A stretch of DNA of 33,189 bases from Robiginitomaculum sp. (lineage in GTDB: Bacteria; Pseudomonadota; Alphaproteobacteria; Caulobacterales; Maricaulaceae), in NCBI GenBank assembly GCA_002733905.1, contig NVXK01000007.1, positions 145,889-179,077 of the forward strand, given 5' to 3'. This document shows, in pieces, positions 1-7,555 of the stretch (its first letter is position 1; the number at the start of each line of letters is the position of its first letter). The translations under genes were made by a program, and so were the position numbers. The notes under the pieces are model-generated. The model searched no databases, was not told the origin of the DNA, and saw nothing but the letters and a program-made list of their open reading frames with translations.

Positions 1-590
1 GTAATAATTTGCCCCATGCCCTTCATTTTATTCAGACGTGGGAAGTTCATCAACATGGCAAATGAGGCAAATAATTGTAGCCCTTCCGTGAACCCGCCAA
101 ACATGGCAAGTGAGCGCGCAATGTCTTCATTGGTATCGGTGCCAAATTCTTGCATATAATTATGCTTGGCCGCCATTTCCTCATATTCCATGAACGCCGA
201 AAATTCGGATTCAGGCATGCCAATGGTTTCGATCAACAAAGCATAGGCTGCAATATGAATAGTTTCCATATTCGAAAACGCAGCAATCATCATTTTAAGT
301 TCTGTGGGCTTAAAAATATGTGCATAATGCTCCATATAATTATCATTAACCTCAATATCACCTTGCGTAAAAAAGCGGAAAATTTGTGTCAAAAGATTGC
401 GTTCAGAATCCGTAAGTTTAGTCGCCCAATCTTTACAGTCTTCACCCATAGGCACTTCTTCTGGCATCCAATGCACTTGTTGTTGTTTTTGCCAAAAATC
501 AAACGCCCAAGGATAGCGAAATGGCTTATACCCAATTGAAGGTGTCAAAAGTCCCGGTTTCTCTATTCCCGTAATGATTGAACTTGCCAT
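1..590 (-). CDS. nrdB: Ribonucleoside-diphosphate reductase subunit beta (NrdB), 3' end outside window
   Basis: This is the small subunit of class I ribonucleotide reductase, which houses the di-iron/tyrosyl radical centre used by NrdA to make dNTPs in the cytosol. Reading the minus strand from ATG at 590 gives 196 uninterrupted codons to the window edge, beginning MASSIITGIEKPGLL. The radical-centre residues are visible: D78 (in TQGDIEVN), E109 and H112 (in METIH), radical Tyr116 four residues after the His, and E169 (in FTEGLQLF). The later Glu and His ligands lie beyond the edge. The start follows a GCGGAA-like ribosome site. There is no N-terminal ATP-cone. It lies about 2.2 kb downstream of nrdA, with two other genes between, and has its own NrdR-like boxes upstream. 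The family call is very secure. Confidence 0.96.
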   Translation of the reverse strand, partial: MASSIITGIEKPGLLTPSIGYKPFRYPWAFDFWQKQQQVHWMPEEVPMGEDCKDWATKLTDSERNLLTQIFRFFTQGDIEVNDNYMEHYAHIFKPTELKMMIAAFSNMETIHIAAYALLIETIGMPESEFSAFMEYEEMAAKHNYMQEFGTDTNEDIARSLAMFGGFTEGLQLFASFAMLMNFPRLNKMKGMGQII

Positions 591-665
591 TTTCCGCTCT
601 TTCCTTGTTTTCGCTCTATAATTGGTAAATATTAATCGAGATATTTTGCTCTCAACACAGAATAT

Positions 666-712
666 TTACTATATCTAGCCCTATGTGAATCAGTTATAAC
701 AATATCTTGTAT
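666..712 (-). promoter_or_regulatory. Tandem NrdR-like boxes upstream of nrdB
   Basis: Two 16-bp sites at 666-681 (TTACTATATCTAGCCC) and 697-712 (TAACAATATCTTGTAT) share the core AC-w-ATATCT-w-G and begin exactly 31 bp apart, the spacing typical of paired NrdR boxes (family consensus near ACACwATATwTwGTGT). Read toward nrdB the distal box is ATACAAGATATTGTTA and the proximal one GGGCTAGATATAGTAA. The nrdA promoter repeats this arrangement. They lie 75-122 nt upstream of the nrdB ATG. NrdR would repress here when dATP/ATP is bound. Individual match is moderate (proximal box loses one outer arm); the shared spacing and the parallel with nrdA raise confidence. Confidence 0.68.
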
Positions 713-890
713 ATTCACCAACAGAGCAAGTCACAAACGCAAGTACCAGACAATTTTTCTGTGCAAAACCTGAAACATGCATACACACCCGAAACAAAAC
801 CGTTAAGTGTTCTGTAGCCAAACTTGCTCAGCACACATTTTGTTGCTAACTTTATACACGAGGAATAGAATTCATAACGAGAACACCAAC

Positions 891-1406
891 ATGACAAAGC
901 TTTTCGAAATTATATCGCGCCCCAAAGTCTTCATTGGGTTTTTTATTCTTTCCACTATCATTAGCTATTGTTTCCCTTACGCGGAAGCTGTCGTTGGCGG
1001 TGCATTACTTGATCTCTCTATGAATGGAGAGAGCGCTTTAACGCGGCTAAACGAAATGAGCCAAACACAAAAAAACAAGCATATTTGGGCGACATTAGTG
1101 CTGGATATCGCTTACCCACTTACACTTTCTGGCTTTATGGCAGGCATTACCTTACATTACCGCAACCGCCTTCCTCAAAGCCTCCATAAAATCATGCTCG
1201 CGCCCGCACTCATCGCATTGATTATGGATTTATGCGAAAACGCAGTACAGGTTTTGGCACTATCTGGACACGCTGGTTTGCTTTCATTGAAAACCATCCT
1301 GACACCATTAAAGTTTTCCATGTTTGCTTTGGCTGCACTCATCGCAATATTTCTATTATTCAGCGCACTCATCACATGGATGCGTGCACGCAAAAAACAG
1401 CATTAA
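891..1406 (+). CDS. Unknown small multi-pass inner-membrane protein
   Basis: I do not recognise a named family. The reading frame is open further upstream, but ATG 891 (MTKLFEIISRPKVFIGF) is preferred because the extra residues are uncharacteristic and run through the divergent nrdB promoter. The 171-residue product has about four hydrophobic segments, at roughly residues 13-33, 67-90, 100-123 and 135-162, and a basic C-terminus (RARKKQH), so the tail is probably cytoplasmic. The third segment carries a D-x-x-E-N signature (IMDLCENAVQVL), charged residues inside a membrane span that suggest a conserved functional site rather than a random ORF. It is divergent from nrdB and converges on the barrel gene with only 23 bp between stops. 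Function cannot be inferred. Confidence 0.72.
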   Translation: MTKLFEIISRPKVFIGFFILSTIISYCFPYAEAVVGGALLDLSMNGESALTRLNEMSQTQKNKHIWATLVLDIAYPLTLSGFMAGITLHYRNRLPQSLHKIMLAPALIALIMDLCENAVQVLALSGHAGLLSLKTILTPLKFSMFALAALIAIFLLFSALITWMRARKKQH

Positions 1407-1429
1407 CAAAGAAAGAGCAAAGACCGTGA

Positions 1430-2527
1430 CTAGCGTTTCCAAGTAATAGAAAGTGCGGCAGCGTCCTCGTCAAATTTATAATTTTCAGCGGTCGCTTGAC
1501 GTTTAAAATAGGTCAAAGCTAAATCAGCGGTACCAAATCTATACCCGAAACCAGCCTGAGCATCATTAATGAACACACGATTTTGCAAATGAAAATCACC
1601 ACGTGTCAAATAACGTGACGTGCTATTTGGGTCAAATCTAACGGTTTCCGCTTCAGCGCCTGCAAACAAATACCAAGCATTAGACTTCATTTCCGAGCCT
1701 TCGCGTAAATTATCACCAATACGTACAAGAGCCCCAATCAGCGCACTTTTACTATTTTCATCAAAACGTAGACCCGCGCGTGGCGACAATTGAATATTAA
1801 AACCGTCTTGTTTGCCATGGGTAATATTTTTGGCATAACCAACACCTATTTGATACGCATCACGCGCATGGCACTCATCCGCCGTCCCGAGGCACAAACG
1901 TCCATCCAGGCCGAGATTAAAAGCAGATATATTTGTATTATCATATGTTGGCGAATTAAATAACGCGCCACGAAGTGGTGTATTTAAATTTATGACACCG
2001 TCTTCACGTGATGCAGGTAACAAGCGCCCTAAGTCAGTAAAACTCGAAAAATCTCCCATACTCAACAATTGTTCAGCCGTAATCATATCGACCGCGCGCG
2101 TACCTTCCACGGCATTTGTCACTTCGGTGTGCGGAGGCTGAACTGACGACGCGTTACGAGAACTCGCCGCGCTTAATCCAACGGCCCCAAAACCAGTAGA
2201 ATGCGTTAAGGTGTCCAAATCCCAGCCATTACGCCCTTGTGAGCGTTTACGAAGCCCTTTTGTCGGATTAAGGTTTTGCGGCTTTGGCATAGCCAATTCT
2301 TCAGGCAGTAAATCCGTTGGTAAAGTTTCATTGGCGATCAATGACATATCTTTACGTGCGGCAACAGGCGCATCAACATCGAGCAAACCACTTGTTGTTT
2401 GAGATTCAACTTGAGCAAATGCGAATGATGACGATAAAAGAGCAAACACGCATACAGACACATTCATGCAGGCTGTCAAAGCCTTTATTCTTCGTGTTTT
2501 ATTCGCGATTTGCAACCAAGGCTTCAT
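1430..2527 (-). CDS. Secreted outer-membrane beta-barrel protein, possibly LpxR/DUF2219-like
   Basis: The 365-residue product has a Sec signal peptide (basic start, hydrophobic core around residues 22-36, likely cleavage after SFAFA). Residues about 40-175 are Ser/Asn/Pro-rich with no visible fold. From about residue 190 the sequence turns into alternating amphipathic strands rich in Gly and aromatics (IGVGYAKNI, NIQLSPRAGLRF, AGFGYRFGTADLALTYFKR). The last 50 residues resemble the end of the lipid A 3-O-deacylase LpxR/DUF2219 barrel pattern, in which F-x-x-D-x-Q-A-G-x-x-x-R is followed by L-x-x-x-Y and a closing strand; that assignment is tentative and no catalytic residues are claimed. The start is supported by CGGGAA upstream of ATG 2527. 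It lies between nrdA and nrdB, is transcribed in the same direction, and is insulated from nrdA by a terminator. Confidence 0.7.
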   Translation of the reverse strand: MKPWLQIANKTRRIKALTACMNVSVCVFALLSSSFAFAQVESQTTSGLLDVDAPVAARKDMSLIANETLPTDLLPEELAMPKPQNLNPTKGLRKRSQGRNGWDLDTLTHSTGFGAVGLSAASSRNASSVQPPHTEVTNAVEGTRAVDMITAEQLLSMGDFSSFTDLGRLLPASREDGVINLNTPLRGALFNSPTYDNTNISAFNLGLDGRLCLGTADECHARDAYQIGVGYAKNITHGKQDGFNIQLSPRAGLRFDENSKSALIGALVRIGDNLREGSEMKSNAWYLFAGAEAETVRFDPNSTSRYLTRGDFHLQNRVFINDAQAGFGYRFGTADLALTYFKRQATAENYKFDEDAAALSITWKR

Positions 2528-2608
2528 TTTATTCCCGTATTCAGTGTATAATTTCTCATTTATGCCTGAATTCCTAAGCTAAATATAGCACAAATCACCT
2601 AAACCTAA

Positions 2609-2626
2609 CATTAATGAGTGTTAATG
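2609..2626. promoter_or_regulatory. CATTAA/TTAATG inverted repeat upstream of the barrel gene
   Basis: A perfect 6-bp inverted repeat, CATTAA-TGAGTG-TTAATG, lies about 80-100 nt upstream of the barrel gene start and downstream of the nrdA terminator, where that gene's promoter must be. It could be an operator, but arms this short and AT-rich occur by chance, so it is a weak call. The rest of 2528-2841 holds the nrdA terminator and no gene. Confidence 0.25.
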
Positions 2627-2760
2627 GTGCTTAAACGCAACAGTGCAAAGCAATTACAAGGTGTAATTTAAATATTTTGGTATTTTTCAACCAAAGCTTT
2701 TATTTACCAAAGCAAGATTACGACAACTGCGTTAACATTTTGTCAACCATAATTTCTCCC

Positions 2761-2788
2761 AATAAAAAACCGCCATATAGGCGGTTTT
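2761..2788 (-). terminator. Rho-independent terminator of nrdA
   Basis: On the minus strand AAAACCGCC-TATAT-GGCGGTTTT forms a 9-bp hairpin with a 5-nt loop, followed by TTTTTATT. It starts about 53 nt after the nrdA stop. Stem and U-tract are both textbook. It separates nrdA from the downstream barrel gene and nrdB, which explains why nrdB needs its own promoter. Confidence 0.9.
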
Positions 2789-2841
2789 CAATCAAAATCG
2801 ATTTGTGTAAATCATTTCACCTCAATATGAGGAAGAAATTC

Positions 2842-4779
2842 TTACTGACAAGCAAGGCATTCCTCATAATCAGTTGGTGCGGCGGCTTGCATAGCAGCCT
2901 CCATATCATTAGCAGGTTTAGTGTCTTTACCTGCAAATGCAGCCCGCTGCACAGACTTCGAACGACAATAATAAAGCGATTTCACACCTTGTTCCCACGC
3001 CGACCAATGTAGCATATGTAAATCCCATTTATTCACATCCGCAGGAATGAAAATATTAAGAGATTGCGCTTGGCAAATCAATGGAGCCCGGTCAGCCGCA
3101 AGTTCGATAATCCAACGCTGATCAAGTTCAAACGCAGTTCGGTAAACTGACTTTTCATCTTCGCTCAACACGTCCAAATGCGAAACACTGCCTTCATACT
3201 CTAGAATGCTTTCCCAAATCTCTTCAGTATTACACCCTTTTTCTTCAAGAAGTGCCACAAGGTTTGGATTCCGCACTGTAAACGAACCTGACAAAGTTTT
3301 ATGTGTGTACACATTCGCAGGAATAGGCTCGATACCCGCAGACGTACCGCCACAGATAATCGAAATAGATGCAGTCGGTGCGACCGCCATTTTATGAGAG
3401 AAACGCGCCATCATACCTGAATCAGCCGCGTCTGGACATGGGCCACGCTCATGAGCAAGTTTCACACTCGCCGCGTCCGCACCTTTGCGGAGATGTTTGA
3501 ACAAACGTTTATTCATTGCTTTTGCCATTGCACTTTCAAACGGAATGTTTTTAGACTGCAACATGGAATGGAAGCCCATAAGCCCTAGGCCAACCGAGCG
3601 TTCACGACTTGCCGAATACACTGCGTCTGCCATTGTATCTGGCGCATTATCAATATAATCTTGAAGTACATTATCGAGAAAACGCATAATATCTTCGATG
3701 AAGTTTTCATCATTTTTCCATTCATCAAACTTTTCAGCATTAACAGAAGACAGACAACATACAGCCGTACGCTGTTTGCCATATTTATCTTTACCTGTGG
3801 CAAGCATGATTTCTGCACAGAGGTTTGACTGCTGAACACGAAGACCTTGGTCTTTTTGATGTTTTGCAAGCGCATTATTCACAGTATCTGAGAAAACCAT
3901 ATATGGCTCGCCCGTTTGCAAACGCATTTCGAGAATTTTTTGCCATAATTTACGGGCATCGATTGTTTTAATAACTTCATTAGTCTTTGGAGAGCGTAGA
4001 CCAAATTCTTTGCCGTCACGTACAGCATGCATAAATTCGTCGCTGATGTTCAAACCATGATGAAGGTTCAAGCTCTTACGGTTAAAATCACCACTAGGCT
4101 TACGAATTTCAAGAAACTCTTCAATTTCAGGATGATGAACATCCAAATATACAGCTGCAGACCCCCGACGCAAACTCCCTTGAGAAATTGCAAGTGTAAG
4201 ACTGTCCATCACGCGAATAAACGGGATAATACCAGATGTCTCACCCGCACGACCAATTTTTTCGCCGATAGAGCGCACATTACCCCAATACGTACCAATG
4301 CCGCCACCACTAGAGGCAAGCCATACATTTTGAGTCCAGCACTGAACAATGCTATCAAGACTATCATCAACAGCATTCAAAAAACACGAGATCGGAAGAC
4401 CGCGTTTTGCGCCACCATTGGAAAGAATGGGTGTCGCAGGCATGAACCAAAGCTGTGACATATAATCATACAGACGTTGTGCATGTTCTGCGTCATCACA
4501 ATAAGCCTCTGAAACCCGCGCAAACATGTCCTGATATGATTCTTCAGGCAAAAGATAACGATCAACCAGAGTGGTTTTACCAAAATCAGTCAAAAGATCA
4601 TCACGCGAACGATCAATTTTAACCCGCGTCACAACTTTCAAAGCTGATATATCCGCATGATTTGGTGTAGTTTCAGGCGCTGACTGAGGGGCAGGACGAT
4701 TAAAAGCTGACGATGCCATCTTTTCCGCTTGCATATTCTCTAAATCTGCAGCCAAAGCCACGGTCGTTTCTTCTGACAT
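2842..4779 (-). CDS. nrdA: Ribonucleoside-diphosphate reductase subunit alpha (NrdA), without ATP-cone
   Basis: Catalytic large subunit of class I ribonucleotide reductase, reducing NDPs to dNDPs with NrdB. At 645 residues it is shorter than the 761-residue E. coli protein. Active-site residues are present: C132 (PISCFLN) pairing with C341/C342 (AVCCLSS), the N319-C321-E323 triad (NLCAEI), radical-transfer tyrosines Y603/Y604 (LYYCRS), and the C-terminal redox pair C641/C644 (ECLACQ, C-x-x-C). The first 50 residues are low-complexity and no N-terminal ATP-cone is visible, so the usual overall-activity site is missing. The specificity-site region is retained. The gene ends in a strong terminator and is preceded by paired NrdR-like boxes about 140 nt upstream. 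The start at ATG 4779 (MSEETTVAL) follows a CGGGGG-type ribosome site. Confidence 0.97.
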   Translation of the reverse strand: MSEETTVALAADLENMQAEKMASSAFNRPAPQSAPETTPNHADISALKVVTRVKIDRSRDDLLTDFGKTTLVDRYLLPEESYQDMFARVSEAYCDDAEHAQRLYDYMSQLWFMPATPILSNGGAKRGLPISCFLNAVDDSLDSIVQCWTQNVWLASSGGGIGTYWGNVRSIGEKIGRAGETSGIIPFIRVMDSLTLAISQGSLRRGSAAVYLDVHHPEIEEFLEIRKPSGDFNRKSLNLHHGLNISDEFMHAVRDGKEFGLRSPKTNEVIKTIDARKLWQKILEMRLQTGEPYMVFSDTVNNALAKHQKDQGLRVQQSNLCAEIMLATGKDKYGKQRTAVCCLSSVNAEKFDEWKNDENFIEDIMRFLDNVLQDYIDNAPDTMADAVYSASRERSVGLGLMGFHSMLQSKNIPFESAMAKAMNKRLFKHLRKGADAASVKLAHERGPCPDAADSGMMARFSHKMAVAPTASISIICGGTSAGIEPIPANVYTHKTLSGSFTVRNPNLVALLEEKGCNTEEIWESILEYEGSVSHLDVLSEDEKSVYRTAFELDQRWIIELAADRAPLICQAQSLNIFIPADVNKWDLHMLHWSAWEQGVKSLYYCRSKSVQRAAFAGKDTKPANDMEAAMQAAAPTDYEECLACQ

Positions 4780-4918
4780 GTAATTCCCCCGAATTAGTGG
4801 TGAAAACTGTTGTTTTCCCTAGGTGAGCGTTCATTTTTTTAGCGACAACATCCCAATACGAGCGCCCACTTTCGCACGTTACCTTAATTGTCAAATACTG
4901 GAGTACCGAATGGTCTTC

Positions 4919-4965
4919 GCACTACATATAGTGTTCAAATCTTCTGTTCCGTCAATACCTTGTGT
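4919..4965 (-). promoter_or_regulatory. Tandem NrdR-like boxes upstream of nrdA
   Basis: Sites at 4919-4934 (GCACTACATATAGTGT) and 4950-4965 (CGTCAATACCTTGTGT) begin 31 bp apart. Read toward nrdA they are ACACTATATGTAGTGC (proximal) and ACACAAGGTATTGACG (distal). The proximal box matches the NrdR consensus at almost every position; the distal one keeps CAAT and TTGTGT. The distal box also contains a TTGACG hexamer and the proximal one a TATATG hexamer about 19 bp further on, so NrdR binding could cover the -35 and -10 elements directly. Proximal and distal boxes match the corresponding nrdB boxes, which supports a shared regulator. No nrdR gene is in the window. Confidence 0.82.
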
Positions 4966-5334
4966 GCCATTCATGCAGAGATTATTGTTAATAACCCGTT
5001 AAAATACGAGGTACCCACTCCCAACTATTTTAAAAAGCCCTGTTTTTATAAGGACTTGGCATCGAAAAAAAATGTGAATAAAAAAATGCAAAAGAACACA
5101 AAAATGGCCCTAAAATTTGCATTAAAATTAGAGTAATTCTAATCACCCATATATAGATATTTAAAAACCCTATTTTTGCACAAAAAGAAGGCGAAAAATC
5201 ACTTTAAAGATGTATTTCAAAGCGAAACACGAGAGAATCATTTTTGAATTTTATTGCAAAAGCCTGCCGAGCACCTCACCCCGTAAATCCGTCAATACCT
5301 GCGTCTAACGATTCTAAAAACAGCTTTGGCAAGA
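4966..5334. other. AT-rich gap between the aminotransferase gene and the nrdA promoter
   Basis: About 370 bp with no credible gene. A plus-strand open frame at 4888-5136 runs across the NrdR boxes, has no ribosome site and is Lys/Asn-rich in the manner of random AT-rich sequence. No clear terminator for the aminotransferase gene was seen. Confidence 0.5.
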
Positions 5335-6549
5335 TTAGGCATTAAGGAATTTCTTGATATTGCGCGCGGCTTGGCGAATACGTTGTTCATTCTCAACAAC
5401 AGCAATACGCACATAGCCTTCTCCGTGCTCTCCAAAGCCAACGCCCGGAGAAACAGCTACACTCGCTTCACGCATAAGGAGCTTGGCAAACTCTAAAGAC
5501 CCTAATTCTGCAAATTGCGGCGGCAAAGGTGCCCATGCGAACATAGAAGCAGGCGGCACAGGTATATCCCAGCCAGCCTCGGCAAATGCCTCAACCAATA
5601 CATCACGGCGTGCTTTATAAATGGCCCGCGCCTCTTCTACACAGTCTTGCGGCCCGTCAAGCGCGGCACATGCCGCCACTTGAATAGGTGTAAATGCCCC
5701 ATAATCCAAATACGACTTCACCCGCGCCAAAGCATGAATAAGCCGTTTAGAACCAACGGCAAAGCCCATACGCCATCCTGCCATAGAATATGTCTTGGAC
5801 AGAGAAATGGTTTCAACGGCGACATCCTTAGCCCCCTCGACTTCAAAAATGGAAGGCGGTATCTCGGTAAAATAAATTTCGGAATAGGCCAAATCTGAAA
5901 GAATAATAATATCATGCGCCTTGGCAATTGCGACGATTTCTTCATAGAATGAAATATCTGCAATCTGTCCCGTCGGGTTAGAAGGGAAACACACAACGAT
6001 GGCAAGCGGCGGTTTCTCCGCTACTGCCAAAGCTTTTTTAATCCCCGCCAGATATTCATCCGCAGTAATCGCTGAAATGCCCTGAATTTTTGCACCCGCA
6101 ATGATAAAACCATAAGCATGTAATGGATAAGACGGATCAGGCGCGTAAATCACATCGCCTGGCGCGGTGATCGCCTGCGCTAAATTAGCAAACCCCTCTT
6201 TGGAACCGATCGTTGCCACGATCTCGCTGTCTACATCCAAATCCACATCGAAACGACGTTTATAATAACGCGCACACGCTTGGCGAAGCCCCAATATCCC
6301 TTTGGACACTGAATACCCTGTCGTTTTAGGTTTTTGGACTGTTTCAATAAGCTTATCAATCACATGTTTTGGCGTAGGCAAGTCTGGATTACCAAAACCA
6401 AAATCAATAATATCGGCACCGCCAGCACGCAGCTCAGCCTTCAGTTTATTGACCTCTTGGAATACATAAGGTGGTAATTTTTTGATACGGTAAAAATCTT
6501 CCAATGTATTTGTGTCGTAATCTTGCCCATCTTGATTCATTTGACTCAT
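5335..6549 (-). CDS. alaC: Class I/II PLP-dependent aminotransferase, AlaC-like
   Basis: A fold-type I aminotransferase of the DapL/AlaC branch, most likely transaminating alanine/glutamate or a related keto acid in the cytosol. The 404-residue product has the family landmarks: GNPDLPTP near residue 53, the PDPSYPLH motif near 137, NPTG at 191-194, D219 and Y222 contacting PLP, the Schiff-base lysine K252 in SLSKTYSMAGWR, and a C-terminal Arg in YVRIAVVENEQRI for the substrate carboxylate. The frame is open to 6594, but ATG 6549 has a ribosome site (AGAGAG) directly upstream and begins MSQMNQDG. It is divergent from the che operon with about 300 bp between. Substrate choice within this family cannot be settled from sequence alone. 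Confidence 0.88.
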   Translation of the reverse strand: MSQMNQDGQDYDTNTLEDFYRIKKLPPYVFQEVNKLKAELRAGGADIIDFGFGNPDLPTPKHVIDKLIETVQKPKTTGYSVSKGILGLRQACARYYKRRFDVDLDVDSEIVATIGSKEGFANLAQAITAPGDVIYAPDPSYPLHAYGFIIAGAKIQGISAITADEYLAGIKKALAVAEKPPLAIVVCFPSNPTGQIADISFYEEIVAIAKAHDIIILSDLAYSEIYFTEIPPSIFEVEGAKDVAVETISLSKTYSMAGWRMGFAVGSKRLIHALARVKSYLDYGAFTPIQVAACAALDGPQDCVEEARAIYKARRDVLVEAFAEAGWDIPVPPASMFAWAPLPPQFAELGSLEFAKLLMREASVAVSPGVGFGEHGEGYVRIAVVENEQRIRQAARNIKKFLNA

Positions 6550-6848
6550 TTTCTCTCTATCCACTTTATGCGACAAAACCCATTCACACATCACATGCCC
6601 ACACTATGCTCGCAGGCCATTAAGCCGTTATTTCTTTAATAACGCGCTCCCTCTATCATGCAATCAATTATGACAATTTGACGACAAACAGTTAGGTTTT
6701 TACGTGTTTTTCCTAAAAAAAACCGCAAAGAACACGACAACATCCTCACACGTTAACATTACGCCAACCACGGCACGCCTGTTAATAATATATTAGGCTT
6801 CCCTCGCTACCAAGAACCACACACGGCTATCTAAGAACTGGGAATTTA
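6550..6848. promoter_or_regulatory. Divergent promoter region, alaC / che operon
   Basis: This 299-bp AT-rich gap separates the divergent alaC and STAS-cheY-cheA genes and must carry both promoters. I see several TTAAC tracts (for example near 6752 and 6780) but no motif I would assign to a named regulator. Confidence 0.45.
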
Positions 6849-7160
6849 ATGACTGATCAGAGCGACACCACAAAAGCGCACATCATCACATTAACACAAA
6901 TTCTTGACCTCACCGCCGCCAACCCTCTTAAAGAAGAGCTTCTGGCCGTTCGGGAACAAGAAATATGTATCAATGCAGAAAATGTGGAAAGATTAGGCGC
7001 ACAATGCCTGCAAGTTCTTCTCAGCGCGTCCCAGACATGGGCGGCAGACAAGAAATCCTTTTCAATATCAAATCCATCAGAAGCCTTTCAAGGCACTTTG
7101 AATACATTTGGTTTTGACACAGAAACACTTGCCCCACACATCCAACAGGAGAGTGCATAA
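6849..7160 (+). CDS. STAS-domain protein of the chemotaxis operon
   Basis: First gene of the plus-strand che operon, 103 residues, about one STAS (anti-sigma-factor-antagonist-like) domain. The pattern is a short strand-helix start (ITLTQILDLTAANPLKEELL), a central strand (EICINAENVERLGAQCLQVLLSA) and a final helix. The central motif lacks the D-S phosphoacceptor of SpoIIAA (VERLGAQC replaces it), as is usual for STAS proteins at the head of alphaproteobacterial che operons, so it probably acts as a scaffold rather than a phosphorylated switch. Its TAA shares a base with the cheY ATG (TAATG), implying translational coupling. Its exact role in chemotaxis is unknown. Confidence 0.85.
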   Translation: MTDQSDTTKAHIITLTQILDLTAANPLKEELLAVREQEICINAENVERLGAQCLQVLLSASQTWAADKKSFSISNPSEAFQGTLNTFGFDTETLAPHIQQESA

Positions 7161-7525
7161 TGTCACTAAGTATACTTGCAATCGACGATTCGCGCACCAT
7201 GCGCGACATGCTTAAATTTGCGTTAAGTGACGCCGGGTTTGACGTCACACTTGCTGAAGATGGTCAAAAAGGTCTGGACGCGCTCGATGGCTACACACCT
7301 GATGTCATCATCACTGATATTAATATGCCTGTCATGGACGGCTTTGGCCTGATCGAAGGTGTCCGCAAAATGGACGCCCTACGGGCAGTACCGATTCTCG
7401 TTCTGACAACAGAAAGTTCTCAAGAATTAAAACAGCGCGCACGTGCAGCAGGGGCAACCGGCTGGATAGTTAAACCATTTGATAAAGTCAAATTGGTCAA
7501 CGCTATTCATAAAGTTGCCGCTTAA
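7160..7525 (+). CDS. cheY: CheY-type chemotaxis response regulator
   Basis: A stand-alone 121-residue receiver domain that would take phosphate from CheA and bind the flagellar switch. The acidic pocket is D9/D10, the phosphoacceptor D53 lies in IITDINMPVMDG, and the switch Thr (LTTESS) and invariant Lys (VKPFDK) are present. There is no output domain. It overlaps the STAS gene stop by one base and is followed 30 bp later by cheA. A second receiver gene lies further down the operon, so one of the two may serve as a phosphate sink. Confidence 0.95.
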   Translation: MSLSILAIDDSRTMRDMLKFALSDAGFDVTLAEDGQKGLDALDGYTPDVIITDINMPVMDGFGLIEGVRKMDALRAVPILVLTTESSQELKQRARAAGATGWIVKPFDKVKLVNAIHKVAA

Positions 7526-7555
7526 AACCCACTTCCTATAAAGAGGAGTCCACAC

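Noticed and set aside
150-539. Plus-strand 129-codon open frame
   Set aside because: It is antisense to nrdB, whose di-iron ligands and radical tyrosine are clear on the minus strand.
2732-2748. CtrA-like site TTAA-N7-TCAACC
   Set aside because: One mismatch to the consensus and it lies in the nrdA 3' region just before the terminator; such matches are expected by chance in AT-rich DNA.
4888-5136. Plus-strand 82-codon open frame in the nrdA upstream gap
   Set aside because: It runs through the NrdR-like boxes, lacks a ribosome site and has random AT-rich composition.
4951-5300. Repeated decamer GTCAATACCT at 4951 and 5291
   Set aside because: A short direct repeat at long distance with no shared flanks; probably coincidence.
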